Notes under the pieces: model-generated
The model's database searches: none
Seen by the model: only the letters and a program-made list of their open reading frames with translations
What the model was told of the DNA's origin: nothing
NCBI GenBank assembly: GCA_963691655.1
Contig: OY829326.1
Coordinates: 18,774,878-18,838,877, forward strand
Length of the DNA stretch: 64,000 bases
From: Toxonevra muliebris
Taxonomy: Eukaryota > Arthropoda > Insecta > Diptera > Pallopteridae
Direction of reading: 5' to 3'
Shown: one piece after another, positions 50,784 through 63,631 of the stretch
Layout: the number at the start of each line of letters is the position of its first letter
Position numbering within the stretch: position 1 is the first letter of the stretch
Position numbers and translations under genes: made by a program

Positions 50784-51289
50784 TTAGGATGGAGTGAAAC
50801 AATTTTTTCCTCGGGACCACCCGGGAAAAATAGCATCTGATGTCAGTTGGAAGTGAGTTTTTGAGTTTGGCCAACTTTTAAAGTTGGTATTATAAAGCTT
50901 AAGTGGAATTTTTTTTGTTTTAATCACATCGGGCAGAATCTGGTTTAGAGGGGTTTCTTTGAATGCAGATAATGTTTTACAAGAGTAAAACCTTGCTTTT
51001 CAAAGTCTTAACTTGGTTTTCCAAGGATAAAAGAAAAAATTTAAATTTTTCTGAAACTATGAAAAAGAATTCAAAAGTAATTCAGCTTTGACTTAATTCA
51101 TGCCTAATTTGAGGAATGATTTTTAATAGGTTTTGTGAACGTTATTTGTTATCCTCACATTGTTAACTTCAACTCAATAATACTAACCTCAAAAGTTGAC
51201 ATAATTAAAAAAAAAAAGAAAAAATTTACATCAGATTCTATTTTTCCCGGTTGGTCCTGAGAAAAAAACATTGTTTCACTCCACCCTAA
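50784..51289. mobile_element. 506-bp MITE with ~60-bp terminal repeats
   Basis: TTAGGATGGAGTGAAACAAT at 50784 and the inverted ATTGTTTCACTCCACCCTAA ending at 51289 match with one difference in the first 20, continuing about 60 bases inward (CGGGAAAAATAG..ATCTGATGT). TA flanks both ends (50782-50783 and 51290-51291). Non-coding interior. Confidence 0.88.
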
Positions 51290-51999
51290 TATGTATATAC
51301 ATATGTACACGAGTACCTAGTATATTTAGTAGACTGGCAATGATTAAGTTATTCCATGCTTATGACCCAGCAAACAAAACATGTAACTACTTATCAAAAC
51401 AAACAGTTCTGGAATTAAAAAATTGATTCTAGAAAAAATTTTAGAACTGATTATTTTCTCAAATGACATTTCCATGATAATGTACTCGGTTTTTAGGAAT
51501 GAAATACAATATCGGATTTCTGTTGTATTAAATTATATAGATTGAGTTCTTAAGCTAGAAAATTATTGAAACTCATTACTTTAAATGTTTGTTTTTTTGC
51601 TGGGATTGATAGTATAGAGTATGACAGTACAAATAAGCTAATTCAATCTGGTTTATATGCAGATACATACTTGCAAGCGGCACAATACAATAAGTTCACT
51701 ATAAATTGAGATATGTATGTATTTGAAGCATTGCAGGTTATAGAAAGTTCCGATTGAAAACAAAATCTTACTTATGTTGCATATTAATATTGGTACACAG
51801 AACTTATTTTCAAATATACTGATTACTACATTCAGCACTTTTCTCAAGGGTCCGTTTCAATGGAATTTCGAGATTTCAGACGGTCGACTTTAACACATAA
51901 GATTCTTAGATGTCAAAACTTTACGCTTTTTAATCTTAATTCATTAATCGAATAAGTAGGTGTTTTTATTAAGCTGACGATTCCCACTTGACGTAATTA
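51290..51999. other. Intergenic spacer
   Basis: AT-rich; nothing recognised before the retrotransposon 3' end. Confidence 0.4.
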
Positions 52000-52530
52000 G
52001 TAGTAGTAGGTTGTTCTTTATTTAAACTTTATAAAAATGTTAACAATTCATTATCTTAAAAAACTATAAATATTAATACGTTTAAAAGAACATACGACTT
52101 TATTATATTATAATGTCAGTCGGAGGATTGAGTTTTAAATATCTATTTAGTTATAATTAAATTCTTCAATTAAGCACCTTCTGTATTCTAGACTTTTTGT
52201 AATAAAAGTAATTAGTATTTTCCAATTAACCAATGTGCCATTTAATAAGTTGATAATTTCATCTTCTTCAAGTAATGTTTTTCCTAGTAAGTTATGTCGA
52301 ATTTCTTTTATTATAGGACATTTGCCTAGGAAATGTTGAACGCTTTCTTCTTCGTTTCGATTACATAACGAACAGATTTTGGACATATTATCATTAAACC
52401 TGTTGCCATTCAGTTCAATTAAATCTCTGCGTGCTTTGAGAATCCACATTATGTCACTTTGCTTACTTCCGTCTATCATATAAAGCTGCCCTACAGTTGG
52501 ATCCAATTTTTTGTAAAAACGGTTGACGTA
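52000..52530 (-). pseudogene. 5'-truncated non-LTR retrotransposon, C-terminal part of ORF2
   Basis: The minus strand is open from about 52530 to a stop at 52147. It encodes ICSLCNRNEEESVQHFLGKC, the C-x2-C-x(n)-H-x4-C zinc-knuckle-like motif found downstream of reverse transcriptase in many insect non-LTR elements (with a LNGN..N motif just before it), and ends CLIEEFNYN. Only the last ~125 codons remain, so the copy is 5'-truncated, the usual product of target-primed reverse transcription. A presumed 3' UTR extends to about 52000. No long reading-frame break in the remaining part, so it may be fairly young. Confidence 0.75.
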
Positions 52531-54007
52531 ATTAATTTTTTTTAAATTTGTTTTTTTTTTATTATAATTTCAAAAGAAAAAAGCAAGAAAAATTGCACAT
52601 AATTAATTTAGTTATCGACAGCATTTTTTATTATAATCAAACTGATGAAGGATGGGTATACTTCAGCTAGAATTTAAATAAAATACAGGATTGTTTCGTT
52701 TTTTTTTTTTTTATTAAAGTAATAAAAAAGTTATTATTTCTTTAGTAAATATGTAAATATATAAACGTTGTTGTTGCTAACACACATACAATGTAATTAA
52801 TACAAATAATTTATAAATTATAGGTATGTAAATGTATGAATAATTTAATGTGTACGAATGTATTTAAGAAGAAAAAATGCAAAATTGATATATGAACTTA
52901 TGCTAAATAATTATTTAAGTAAAACCACTAGTATAAGTTATGTGTATAAAGAAAATTTGATATAGCTTAAAACAATTTATTTAAATCATCATCAACAAAG
53001 TTAACATAATTATAAGTTGTACAAGAAATTCTTACAGAATTCAGACAAAAGAATTAAAAATAAACTATTGCATTTATTTGGTGGGGTAAAAAGAATCAAC
53101 GGGCTTACTATTTATTAAAATAAAATTATTGTTATTGTTGTTTTGTGAGTTGCATTTGTGCCTATTGTACGAGCATGTAAAAAAAAGAGTGTAGTAGTCT
53201 ATTGCTTTGATAGGACTCTTTCATTTTGTTGAATATAAATTAGTAGTTTTATTTTTTTTACGTGATTGCTGTGGAACTGTATGTAGTGTAGTTGTTGTTG
53301 TTAATGCTATTGTTTTTGTTCTTCTGTTAAATTTAATAAAAAGTTTGTATGTATGTTTAAACTTTCAATTATTTCTGTAGTACATAGTTTTTCTTGTTAG
53401 TTGTAATTAGTTAACATCAATGGACGATAGAAAATTTGATTAAAATTGTTTTTTTCTTTTTTTTTTGTTTTGCTTCAATTATTTCTCTTAAATTTTAAGT
53501 TTTAAATAATGGCAGTATTACTAGCACATGCAATTTCATTTTCTTACAATAACAATGGTTTTACGTGATAAATATTTATACAAAAATCATTACCTAATGT
53601 TTAATATTTTGGATTGCATTCACTGTTGCTGTTTTTAATAAAAATACGACCTTCCATATTTAAAGTATATTAGATTTATATAAATTATTTTTTAAAATTA
53701 TTTGAAATGTGTTCTTTGGTGACGACGTACTGCGACTGCAATAACCTATGATTTTTTTTGAAATACAATTATGTAAAACTTTAAATTTAAAAAGCATGTT
53801 TTGAAATCCACGCTAGGTTTCAATTTCCAAGGATAGTCGTTTTCAGTACACGCCTCTGTGTGTTTATTTCTTAAAACTGTTTAACAGCTTTCAAGTTTCT
53901 TTTTATTTTATATATAATTATGATTTATGGTTTCCAAAATGTATTAAAATTATTTGAAGCTCATATTGAAAAACGAGTATAGTCTATGGCTTCAAATAAA
54001 TGAAACG
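52531..54007. other. 3' flank of LRRC59-type gene
   Basis: AT-rich. Adjacent to the LRRC59-type stop codon on the minus strand and so likely to include its 3' UTR. No other gene or clear repeat. Confidence 0.4.
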
Positions 54008-56343
54008 TCAGTACTCCTCGGGCGCTGTGCGAAATTCTGAAATCCAATCGCTTACACCCAAACGGAAGATTTCAGTTTTAGTTAAAATCCAATCACGATA
54101 TTTCTGAGGTATGAATTCAATTAATTTCTCTGCGATTTCGGGATTCTTAAACATAATCATATAAATAATTAAAATATTAATGGCCAACAAAAGAAAGAAT
54201 GTGAAAATGGAGGTGAGTGCAGTGCTGGAAGTGGAAGATTTTTTCATGCTGCTGCCGTTTGCAGTTTTTTTAGTTTTCGTCGTTAATTTCCCAGTAGCGT
54301 TAGTTGGTGTGTTCGAATTACTTTCTTTTGGGGCTTCGGAATTGCTATTGTTGTTGTTGCTATTTGATTTTTTTGTTTTTGATTTAGTTTTCTTAATTGA
54401 TTTCTTTGATTTTGGACTTTCAAGTGATTTCTCATCCTTCGATTTGATTAGATCTTCTGCATTTGCAATTTGCTGATTTGATTCAATTTTTAAGAAATTT
54501 ATTTTTGCTTTCTCAGCTTCATTCTGCATACGTGCTAAAAATTTAACCTGAAATTTAAAGACATTTTTAATATGTTTTTATACCGATGAAGTTCGAAGTA
54601 TATTATGTTAGGGGTCTGGCTTTCAGTGCTGGTTGAACAAGGTTTGTGTTTAGAAATTGGTTCATTTGATTGGCACTAAAACTGAGCTCAACTTACATTG
54701 AAAAACTAGTAAGGTTTCAGGAGAAGCCTTCAAAGTTTAGTTTATATAATTTCATATTATGACTTTGGACCCATTTACTATACATAAAAATTCAAAAAAA
54801 AATCAAATGGTTTTTAATTTCAGATGAACCTGACGGACACAATCACTCCCATCGTTTTTTGGATTTTTTTTTTTAACATAAGGGACTAACAAAAATTCAC
54901 TAAGGCTTGGGAGTATACTCGGCGAACACCATGAAATTGTTGTTGCACCGAACACAAGGAGAGAGTCTTTACTCACTCTCGCACTGAAATTTCATATATT
55001 CCAGATCAGAAATTTTTCTGGTAAGGACGATTTTCGTGAAGGCCGCCTAAAATATTAAATTGAAGATGCAAATGTGGCTCTGGTAATGGCTAAAATTCAA
55101 AATTGACCCAAGAAGGGGAGCCGTTTTGTTACGACGTGTTACGACCATCGGGGGAGGAGTCAAAATTGGTAAAAAATTGCGTTACTTAATATGTGAACGG
55201 CCCCTAAGATAAAAAAAATTACGGAAATTAAAGATATGAAATTGAATTTTTAAGTATTTTTTTTACAGCCAACCTAGCAACCCCTTTGTATATATGATTA
55301 TAGTTACTGTATTTTTTGCTGAATCATGACACTCCTTCGTAGTTAAACAGAACCCAACAATTTTTGCTAAAGCTGGCGTTAGTGGATTTCCCTTCAAATC
55401 CAAATAGCGTAAATTTGTTAAGCTCCCAAAGCTCAATGGCAAATGTTCCAGTTTATTGTCAAACAAATCCAAGTGTCGCAAATTGCGTAATAGCCCGAAA
55501 TCTTCGGGCAAATACTTTATTTGGTTTTTGCTTAAATCGATTTTGACGAGACGTGTCAGCGTTATGAAGTTTTTCTAAAAGAAACAATGAAATCAGAATT
55601 TCACTTTCGATATTTTTCAATATTTTAGTACATACCCCAAGTGTGATAAGCCTGTTGCTTGACAAATCCAAAGAAGTCACACGTTTGAAGGAAGCCTGTG
55701 AGAATGTAAAAGAAACAAAAAACAAAAATAAAATACTTCACTTCCTCTTTAGTGCATATAGTATGTAAATTTCAAGTTGAAGTGCATGAGCATATTTTTT
55801 TAATATAGGTAACTTGAAGCTTAACCGCAATGCAACCTTCTCAATATGTAAAAACATCCCTAAACTGAATGCAAGCAGCCTTCTTTGCTGCACTCAAGCA
55901 AGTATATGTTTTGAAGTGTAAATTGCATTTTGTATGCCATCCAGACAAATATTCAGACTGTCTGAAATGCAGCTAGCCAGCCACACAGCAGTAAGGGATG
56001 GGCAGGCACTCGCTGTACTGTTCCATATATCCATCCATACACAATACATAGCCAGCTAGACTGCAGTTGAACAAACAAATAATAAAAAGGAAAGGCAGGG
56101 GTGTGTGTGTGCACGTAATGCAGTCGATTTTATAGATTTTTCCATATAGACATTCATTCAATATATCTTACAGCAAACTTTTACTTACTTTCACTGTATC
56201 TAAGTAGTTTTCTTTTCTTAATTTTTATGAATACTTACAATTTCTCGCACTGGTATTTCGCTCAGCTCAGAGAGGCTCAAGTCACAGAAATTTTCATCAA
56301 CACGCTCCTTAACATTCACTTTCACTTTCTCAATCTTTGGCAT
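54008..56343 (-). CDS. LRRC59-type ER leucine-rich-repeat membrane protein
   Basis: Four exons on the minus strand: 56239-56343, 55636-55695, 55308-55574, 54008-54547; 972 nt, 323 aa, every junction in phase 0. The N terminus carries DENFCDLSLSELSEIPVREI, matching the start of LRRC59. Four to five leucine-rich repeats follow (residues about 36-130: LDLSSNRLITLG, IDLSKNQIKYLP, LDLFDNKLEHLP, LDLKGNPLTPA), with ECHDSA at the cap. Exon 4 begins VKFLARMQNEAEKAK, then a lysine/serine/asparagine-rich low-complexity linker (about 180-255), one membrane helix (about 256-277) and a short luminal tail. Length is close to human LRRC59 (307 aa). LRRC59 is a tail-anchored ER protein near ribosomes and the translocon, also implicated in nuclear import of FGF1. 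It lies 1.2 kb downstream of RpS9 on the same strand. Confidence 0.93.
55084..55205 (-). repeat. Transposon-end fragment in LRRC59 intron 3
   Basis: Read on the minus strand from 55205 the sequence is GGGGCCGTTCACATATTAAG, then TAACGCAATTTTT..GACTCCTCCCCC and GTCGTAACA. This resembles a terminus (GGGGCCGTTCA..TTACGTAACGC) seen repeatedly in arthropod DNA transposons as I remember them. Only one end is visible, and the class is uncertain. Confidence 0.45.
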
Positions 56344-56928
56344 TTTTTGGTTTTTCGTTGTTTTCAATTTTGGTGCTGTGTTTTTTATTTGTATTCAGCT
56401 TTTAACTTTTGATTAACAAATTTATTTTTTATTAAATTTAGATTGTGAAAAATAAACTTTCTAATCAGCAGCGAAAACGAAGTTGAAGGTCAAGGATTGA
56501 TTCCGTTTGTTATGAATAACTTCGAAGGGATGACAAGCAGTGGTGCAAAAAATATATCCGTTATTCAAGGCACTTCTTTAACACTCATGATAACATCAGA
56601 GTTGCATATTTAGGTATTAAATAGTAAGGCAACTGTTTCGCTACGTGTCTTTCGGTTTTAGACCTCAACTTCATTTACTTATACCTTTACCTATATTTAA
56701 CAGAAAACAGTAAAAACTATTAGCTTAAGATTAGTAAGATACAATTAATGTTTATTAATATGTATATTATGATGTCGAAAAGTAATACATTTTCTTCATA
56801 CATGTTTTAGTTCATTTAAATATGGGCGCGTTTTTTACATTTTCTTTCTAAGACCTTGCCAACAACAAGTTATCCTATCACTTTTTCGTAAAATAATATA
56901 TAATTTTATTATTTTTTTGTAGATAAAT
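56344..56928. other. 5' flank of LRRC59-type gene
   Basis: Presumed leader and promoter region of the LRRC59-type gene. No core promoter element could be assigned. Confidence 0.4.
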
Positions 56929-57085
56929 CAGTGGACACAAACTATAATGGCATAACTCGAGTTAAGACAAAATTGAGTTTTTATCTTTTATAGGATAGCA
57001 ATTATCCATCAAGAAAGTTAAACAAAAAAACTAGACTCCTGAAAAAATTGGAAAACAGACCTTGTCGGCTATTACTCGTGAACAC
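56929..57085. mobile_element. ~157-bp MITE, possibly family B
   Basis: CAGTGGACACAAACTATAAT at about 56930 and an inverted counterpart (CGGCTATTACTCGTGAACACAG) ending near 57084 form imperfect termini. The interior has GCATAACTCGAGTT, like the fucosidase-intron element. Boundaries are approximate. Confidence 0.5.
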
Positions 57086-57531
57086 AGAAATAAGCAATTA
57101 ACGATAGAATCCCTATAGCTACGACCAAACGATGGCAAACCACTTATCAGAATAAGTACTAGCTATATGCAACTCTGAGTGAAGTCGTTATGTTAAATCC
57201 CTTTCGCTCTTTTAGGGCTAAGAAATCCCACAATCTGACAACACTGCTCGGAATTCTACTGTTATTTCTCTTAGTCAATTGCTTCTTGTCGTCTGCTGGA
57301 CCTTTTCATCTTTAGCTATATCAGGATTCTTTATCCTTACGTACCCCATTTCATGTTTCACAGCATTCTATCAATATGACCTAGCGTCGGGCATACTTGT
57401 TTAGAAATGCCATTTTACTTTCTCCAAATTAAACAATCAAAGTTAAGTTTGCAAAATGTATTAGTGTTTTCTCTGTTAAAAATTTGTTTTTTTTTTTTTA
57501 ATGTTCATTTAAACATTATGCAGCGCATAAT
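57086..57531. other. 3' flank of RpS9
   Basis: Holds the RpS9 3' UTR; an ATTAAA signal lies on the minus strand about 35 bases past the stop codon (near 57500). The rest is unassigned. Confidence 0.45.
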
Positions 57532-58564
<1,033 letters not shown>

Positions 58565-58778
58565 GATTCCTTTTTACCGATGGCTAATGAGAAAAAAAAT
58601 TACGGTTAGTTTTGTAATCGCAATTTTTCGGTAACATCTTAAGACATTTATATTGAATGTTAAATTATGTAAGCACTATACACTACAATTAGTGTTTTTG
58701 TGTTAAACTTTCAATAAATAAAGATGTAATAACAGCAGTTTACACAAAAAAAAGAATACACAAGAAATTTTTACGTAC

Positions 58779-58826
58779 GTTCGGTTCCACGATTAAACGA
58801 TGAAAGAAAGAACGAAAGAACGGAAG
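58779..58826 (-). promoter_or_regulatory. RpS9: RpS9 leader exon with TOP-like start
   Basis: The minus strand from 58826 reads CTTCCGTTCTTTCGTTCTTT, a pyrimidine-rich start like the TOP initiator of ribosomal protein genes, and ends at a donor (GAAC|GTACGT, near 58778; an alternative GTAAAA lies 4 bases on). It would splice to the acceptor at 58584, just before the RpS9 ATG. TOP leaders put translation under TOR control. Start site is inferred. Confidence 0.6.
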
Positions 58827-59420
58827 ATGAAATGTGCCAAATTTTGACACAACAGGGTTGGTATAGAAGTGTTTCATTGCATTGTAATAGATTGCTTTTC
58901 TGTGAAAATGATATAGCAGGTTGGATGGAATAGTTGTAAAAGATTCGATTTAAGGTTAGGTTGCATTTTGTTTAGGTGGAGTTACATCTGAATTATTTTT
59001 GAAAAGTTTTTTTTTCTTAAATAAATTTCTTTGAACGAGAAACCACAAGTTTCTTTTTTAATTACTTACATCAGCAATCAACTCCGAAAAAGACTTTCTG
59101 AGGGAAATTTGCAGCAATTTTCGTTTAGATATTAGCTTTAAGATATTAGCAGACTTATTTTAGGTTTTATAGTATGTTCACACGATGGGAGAAAATTCGA
59201 TTTTGGAGCCCAAAATTCGTTTTTCAGAGAAGTAATTTAATTTACAGAAAAGTAATTCGCATAATTCACACACATATTTAATTTTTCATCTATTTACGGT
59301 AACATTTTTGTTTGTCTGTAATTTTATTTGATTTAAAAATGTCGTACAATTGCTAGTCATGGACGAATTGAACCACATAAACGACTTGGTGGACAATGAG
59401 ATAGCGTTCTAGTTTTAACC
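58827..59420. other. Upstream flank of RpS9
   Basis: Promoter-side DNA of RpS9; no further gene seen. Confidence 0.4.
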
Positions 59421-60059
59421 CTAGAAAGGGCAATCTTCGCCGATTCAACAAACACCTTGTACACATTTTTTCAAATTTCTCTTTACTGTACCTCGAAGCA
59501 AATTGTTTAAAAATAAAAAAAAAAAATTTTAAAAATATTGTTTCTTGTTTAAAAAAATCTAAATCTGTGAGTAGGGATGTAGGCTATAGTTTGTATGCTA
59601 TATATTCTTTCCAGAAATTTGAGTTACTATTAACGCTATATGCATTCGGTTCTGTTAGGTATTCTCCACGTTTACTAATTGCCAAACAATTGGTATTTCC
59701 TTCTTAAGTAATTTTTTGTCTTTAAAGTCCAGCAAAAAACCTAAATGCAAAAATTTGTAGTAAAATATTTTGCACTATTTTTTTAAAAAAAATTCGTATA
59801 ATTAATACTAAGTGGACATTTTCTTTATTAAATATGTTTATAAAAGATAAGAGAATATGAAAATCAAAAAAATGGAGGAATCGTATTATCTAGTGGTTGC
59901 CTACAGCTCCGTAGTTATTTTTTTTAATTTTTAATAAAAGACAAATAAATCAATATAGAAACATGAAATTTGGTGTCATGATTGTGGAAGATCTAAGTAA
60001 CCATAATTTCAAAACAAAACGTTTCTATCAAGTCCTATTATAATTCGGGCGTCAAAGGG
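59421..60059. repeat. Dispersed repeat family A, copy 2
   Basis: Similar along much of its length to 21121-21563, including TGGTTGCCTACAGCTCC, GCTATATGCATTCGG and the end GGGCGTCAAAGGGTTA. The left end TTAACCCTAGAAAG (from 59417) combines a TTAA target and a CCCTAGAAAG terminus typical of piggyBac-type elements. A word CGCCGATTCAACAAAC (59440) recurs just beyond the right end as CGGCGATTCGACAAAC (60065). No transposase. Confidence 0.65.
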
Positions 60060-60569
60060 TTAGTCGGCGATTCGACAAACATTACCCACAACGTATGCAA
60101 AAAATACGATTACCTTTATAATCTCAAGAAAATCGTTTAAAATGGGTTCTAAACCTGATTTTGTTTTAGTAAATGTAATTTTTTTTTGTTTTCGGGAACA
60201 AGATGAACAGAAGTGCGAAAGAAACATCATACATACACACAAATTTCATTACTCTTCAATTAAAATAAAAATATGGAAGGAATTTCACGTTTTTGAGGGC
60301 ATTAATTAAAAGTATGTAAAAATAAAAATATTTGTTATTTTTTGAAGGTTGCAATCTAGGATTAATTTGTTTCATGTTAGAGTCACAAGCAAAATTGTTT
60401 AGTTTGATGGTGCTCCTCTCTTAGCTTTTATTATGGCCGTTATATTAAATGGCATGGAGTCGACAAGCAATCCAAGCACAAGCAAACAAATAAGAATCAA
60501 TAATCTAACTTTTTTACCATTCCCGAAGTTATCAAACATTAGACATTAATTACTAACTAAACCTTGCCA
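60060..60569. other. Intergenic spacer
   Basis: AT-rich. The ORF at 60060-60242 (minus) begins inside repeat flank and has no known domain. Confidence 0.4.
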
Positions 60570-61200
60570 ATTTGGCGCGATAATATGCCGCAGAAGTCGT
60601 CCGGAAAAATAACGTCATTAATGAGCGAAAGCGAGCCACAATTGGCTTACAGCAGTTGCTCCATAAAGTTGTACCTCTATTTTTGGGCGGTCACAGTCCC
60701 TTCAATATAGTATAAGGGATCCAGGATATAGTAGGAGAAACCTATCCAAACTATCCGACTTTTTGGAAATTTGATTATTTTCACTACACAGTTAACCTTG
60801 TATTGCTTTATATCTAAGCAACGCATGTACCGAAGATTAAATGCTCAAAGCAAATTGAGTTTGATTTGTCCGATCATATAACTTTCCTCCAGTCTTTCAG
60901 AGTCCAATTGCTGTAGTTTTGAGTCCATGCCAGGTGAAGAATTGTTTCCATCCATTTCGTCAACAACGACTTTTTGGCTGATCGTCTCCCATATAGACCG
61001 AACTTTCGTTTCTTTCTGCGTAAGGTTTCGACACTTATATTCACGTTGTAATAGCTCTTTAGCTCAGTCCTTATTGTGACTGCACTTTTCAATCGATCAT
61101 TTATTCTTATCCTTCAGGCTATGTGATTTTCTCTCGGATTTGTCTTCCATAGTCTTCTTGATCCTTTTGTCCTTTCAAGCGGGTACAAATTGCCTTTTTT
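60570..61200 (-). pseudogene. Tc1-like transposase relic
   Basis: The minus strand encodes, from about 61170, RRLWKTNPRENH, then AVTIRTELKSYYNVNISVET (about 61080-61030), the second helix-turn-helix part of a Tc1 transposase, then GLYGRRSAKKSLLTK and YSNWTLKDWRKVI just before the first catalytic Asp region (SDKS, frame broken). A diverged IVWIGFSYYILDPLYYIEG (about 60750-60690) corresponds to the VMVWGCFS block. The second and third catalytic blocks are absent. A different subfamily from the element at 4511-5533. No terminal repeats were found. Confidence 0.8.
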
Positions 61201-62410
61201 CTAGATCGGTCTAACAGCAGTTGAATGTAAGCATCAGATTTCTTCAGGTATTTAACAGGCTACTAATCTGCAGTAAGGTTTTAAAAATGGCTGATCAAAT
61301 ATGGCGGACGAATTTAAGGTGTAAGGAAAAATCAGTTCTGTGCACTTTTTTTCGTGCTCCCCCAGACATAAGCACACCCCCTGCTCTAGGGGGCATGCGA
61401 ACAATTTGGCTTAGAAACCATTTGAAAGGGTATGGTTCAGTCTTTAATTTTTGATATTAGCAAAGTTTGTAGCACGTCAAGGTTCAGGGGTTTCAACGCC
61501 TTTTTGTGATTTGTGTTCAGCATGAAAAATCCATTTGAAAACACTACGAATCATCAAATTCGCAAAACCCAACAGTGTTATCAATACTACACATGTATTG
61601 ATAATTGATATCGATATTAAAAAAATTGTTTTATTTAACTATTATTATTTTCATGATAGTTTTTAGGAGACTATGAAAATTAAATCTAGAGGTTAATTTT
61701 CAAAGTCATGACATAAGTTCATGTTAATTTCGTTATTTGAAGTTATATATAAACAGGCTTAATGAACAAATGTAGTCATCACAACAACAATGTATATAGA
61801 GATGGGCAAATCAGACGGCCATTTCGGAATCTCTTACAATTCCTCATCAGTGATCTTAGTGATAGTTCTTAATCTTTCAATATCCTATATAAGCTATTAA
61901 CATTTGAAAACATAACCCAGAATTACAGATTTGATTCTAAATATCTTCACTGAATCTATTCAGATATTATTATTTTCTTCAAAATTTTGCAAACTGAATC
62001 AAATTCAAATGGAATTTTCATTTACGACAAAATACATCCTTAATGATGAATCAGCGATTTGGCAATTTAAATCGAAGGGTTGCACAGTGGTTTATCTTCT
62101 GCAAAAATATCATTTTTCATGTGGATTTTATCAAAATTATAGTGATGCCGTTTGGTGACCGAATATCCAATTATAAAAGATCTAATATTTTTTTTTTTTC
62201 AAATTTCAAAAACTAATTTTGATATTGCAAAAATTGGCTTAAAATACTTCCATATAACAGTTTTTTTTTACGTTTGATTTTTGTACCGTACATTTAATAG
62301 TTGGCAGTGGGCATAACCATCTCCAGTATCAAAATTTGTGGCTCAAGACGATCCCTTCTTTGTTTTGCTACTTTTAATTGTAGAGAGATGGGCGTAGCAG
62401 TTTCCTTATA
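61201..62410. other. Intergenic spacer
   Basis: Unassigned DNA. ORFs at 61221-61454 and 61931-62158 show no domain. A small GC-richer patch near 61350-61400 (CCCCCTGCTCTAGGGGGC can form a short hairpin at 61377-61394) is unexplained. Confidence 0.4.
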
Positions 62411-63631
62411 AGGAGTGAGATTGAAAAAATCTTAACACAAGTTTTACCTAATAATTTTTTTTGGAAGTAAAATTTAAAAATTTCTTTGATCCAGTTATCT
62501 TTGAAAAATATGTCAGTTGTTATTTTTAATGACAAACATGTCGATTTATTATGAGTTTGATCAAAATGAGTGAAGAAAAAGAAGTACGTCTCAAAATTAT
62601 TAAAAATTTTCAAAAAAATTCAAATTGGTCCTACAAAAAATTGGCCAAAGAATTGAAGGTCTGCCGTCAAACTGTTTCCAATGTTATTGAACAGTTTCAG
62701 GAGAATTTGACCATTGATAGGAAACCTGGTTCGGGAAGAAAACAAGGACCACATGATATTGGGAAAGCCAAGAAAATAGAAAGCATATTGAAAAGATCTC
62801 CAAACACACCTGGTAGAAAAGCTGCTCAGTTAGCCCAGTGCTCTGACTATTTGGTGCGAAAAGTTAAAGCCAATGCAGGTTTGAAAACATACAAGGTCCA
62901 AAAAGTGCCAGACAGGGATGCTGCAAAAAATTTAAACGCCAAAAGTAGGGCTAGGAAATCAAAATCGAATTTCATACAAAAGTATTCATGTTGTATAACG
63001 GACGACGAAACATTTGTACTGGCAGATTTTACGCAGCTTCCGGTCAAAATTTTTATGTTGCTGATGCTCGAGGAAATGTCGAAGAACAATTTATAATCCA
63101 AAAGCAGACAAAATTTCCAAAAAAAAATTCCTGGTATGGCAAGCTATATGCAGTTGCGGCAAAAGAAGCAAGTAATTTGTTACAGTGGGCTCTATAAATA
63201 TCGAAATATACATCAAAGAATGTTTGAAAAAAAGACTTCTTCCTTTCATAAGAGAGCACAATGTGTCCACATATTTTTGGCCCGATTTGGCACCATGTCA
63301 CTACGGAAAGAAAGCTCTAGAGTGGTACCACAGTAATAACATAGTTTTTGTACCAAGAGAGGCCAATCCTCCAAATTGTCCGGAGCTAAGACCGGTGGAG
63401 AGATATTGGGCTCTTGTGAAAAGAAACTTAAAGAGCACAAAAAAGGTGTTCCAAAATAGCGAAGATTTTAAAAGGAGATGGGCAAACTGTTCCAAAAAGG
63501 TGTCTGAAACAACTATAAAATCTCTAATGGAAGGCTTACCAAAAAAGGTCCACGAGTTCATAAATAGTGGTTAGAACTATAAAAGTTATATTTTTCTGTG
63601 ATTTTTAAAATATTACCAATTAAATAAAAAA
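62411..63631 (+). mobile_element. DD37E Tc1/mariner-like transposon, copy 2 (right end missing)
   Basis: The left terminus AGGAGTGAGATTGAAAAAAT from 62411 follows TA and matches both ends of the copy at 35896-37140, including CTAATAATTTTTTTTGG just inside. Similarity to copy 1 continues past the transposase stop to AATTAAATAAAAAA near 63630 and then stops; the last ~110 bases and the right inverted repeat are absent. Thus it cannot be mobilised as a unit. Confidence 0.9.
62566..63574 (+). pseudogene. DD37E transposase, two frameshifts
   Basis: Starts MSEEKEVRLKII (ATG 62566; an in-frame ATG at 62551 adds five residues). The paired N-terminal DNA-binding region is complete: WSYKKLAKELKVCRQTVSNV, then PGSGRKQGP and RSPNTPGRKAAQLAQCSDYL. 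Catalytic residues: TDDETFVLADF (first Asp, about 62998), WPDLAPCHYGKKALEW (second Asp, about 63280) and CPELRPVERYWALVKRN (Glu, about 63396), with 37 residues between the last two. Compared with copy 1, one G is missing near 63043 and one A extra near 63120-63129, so the protein reads in three frames: 62566-63042, 63043-63125 and 63126-63574. Inactive, but close to intact and better preserved than copy 1. Confidence 0.93.

Noticed and set aside
54180..54476. 98-aa plus-strand open frame rich in Phe/Leu/Val
   Set aside because: It is the antisense shadow of the Lys/Ser/Asn-rich part of LRRC59 exon 4.
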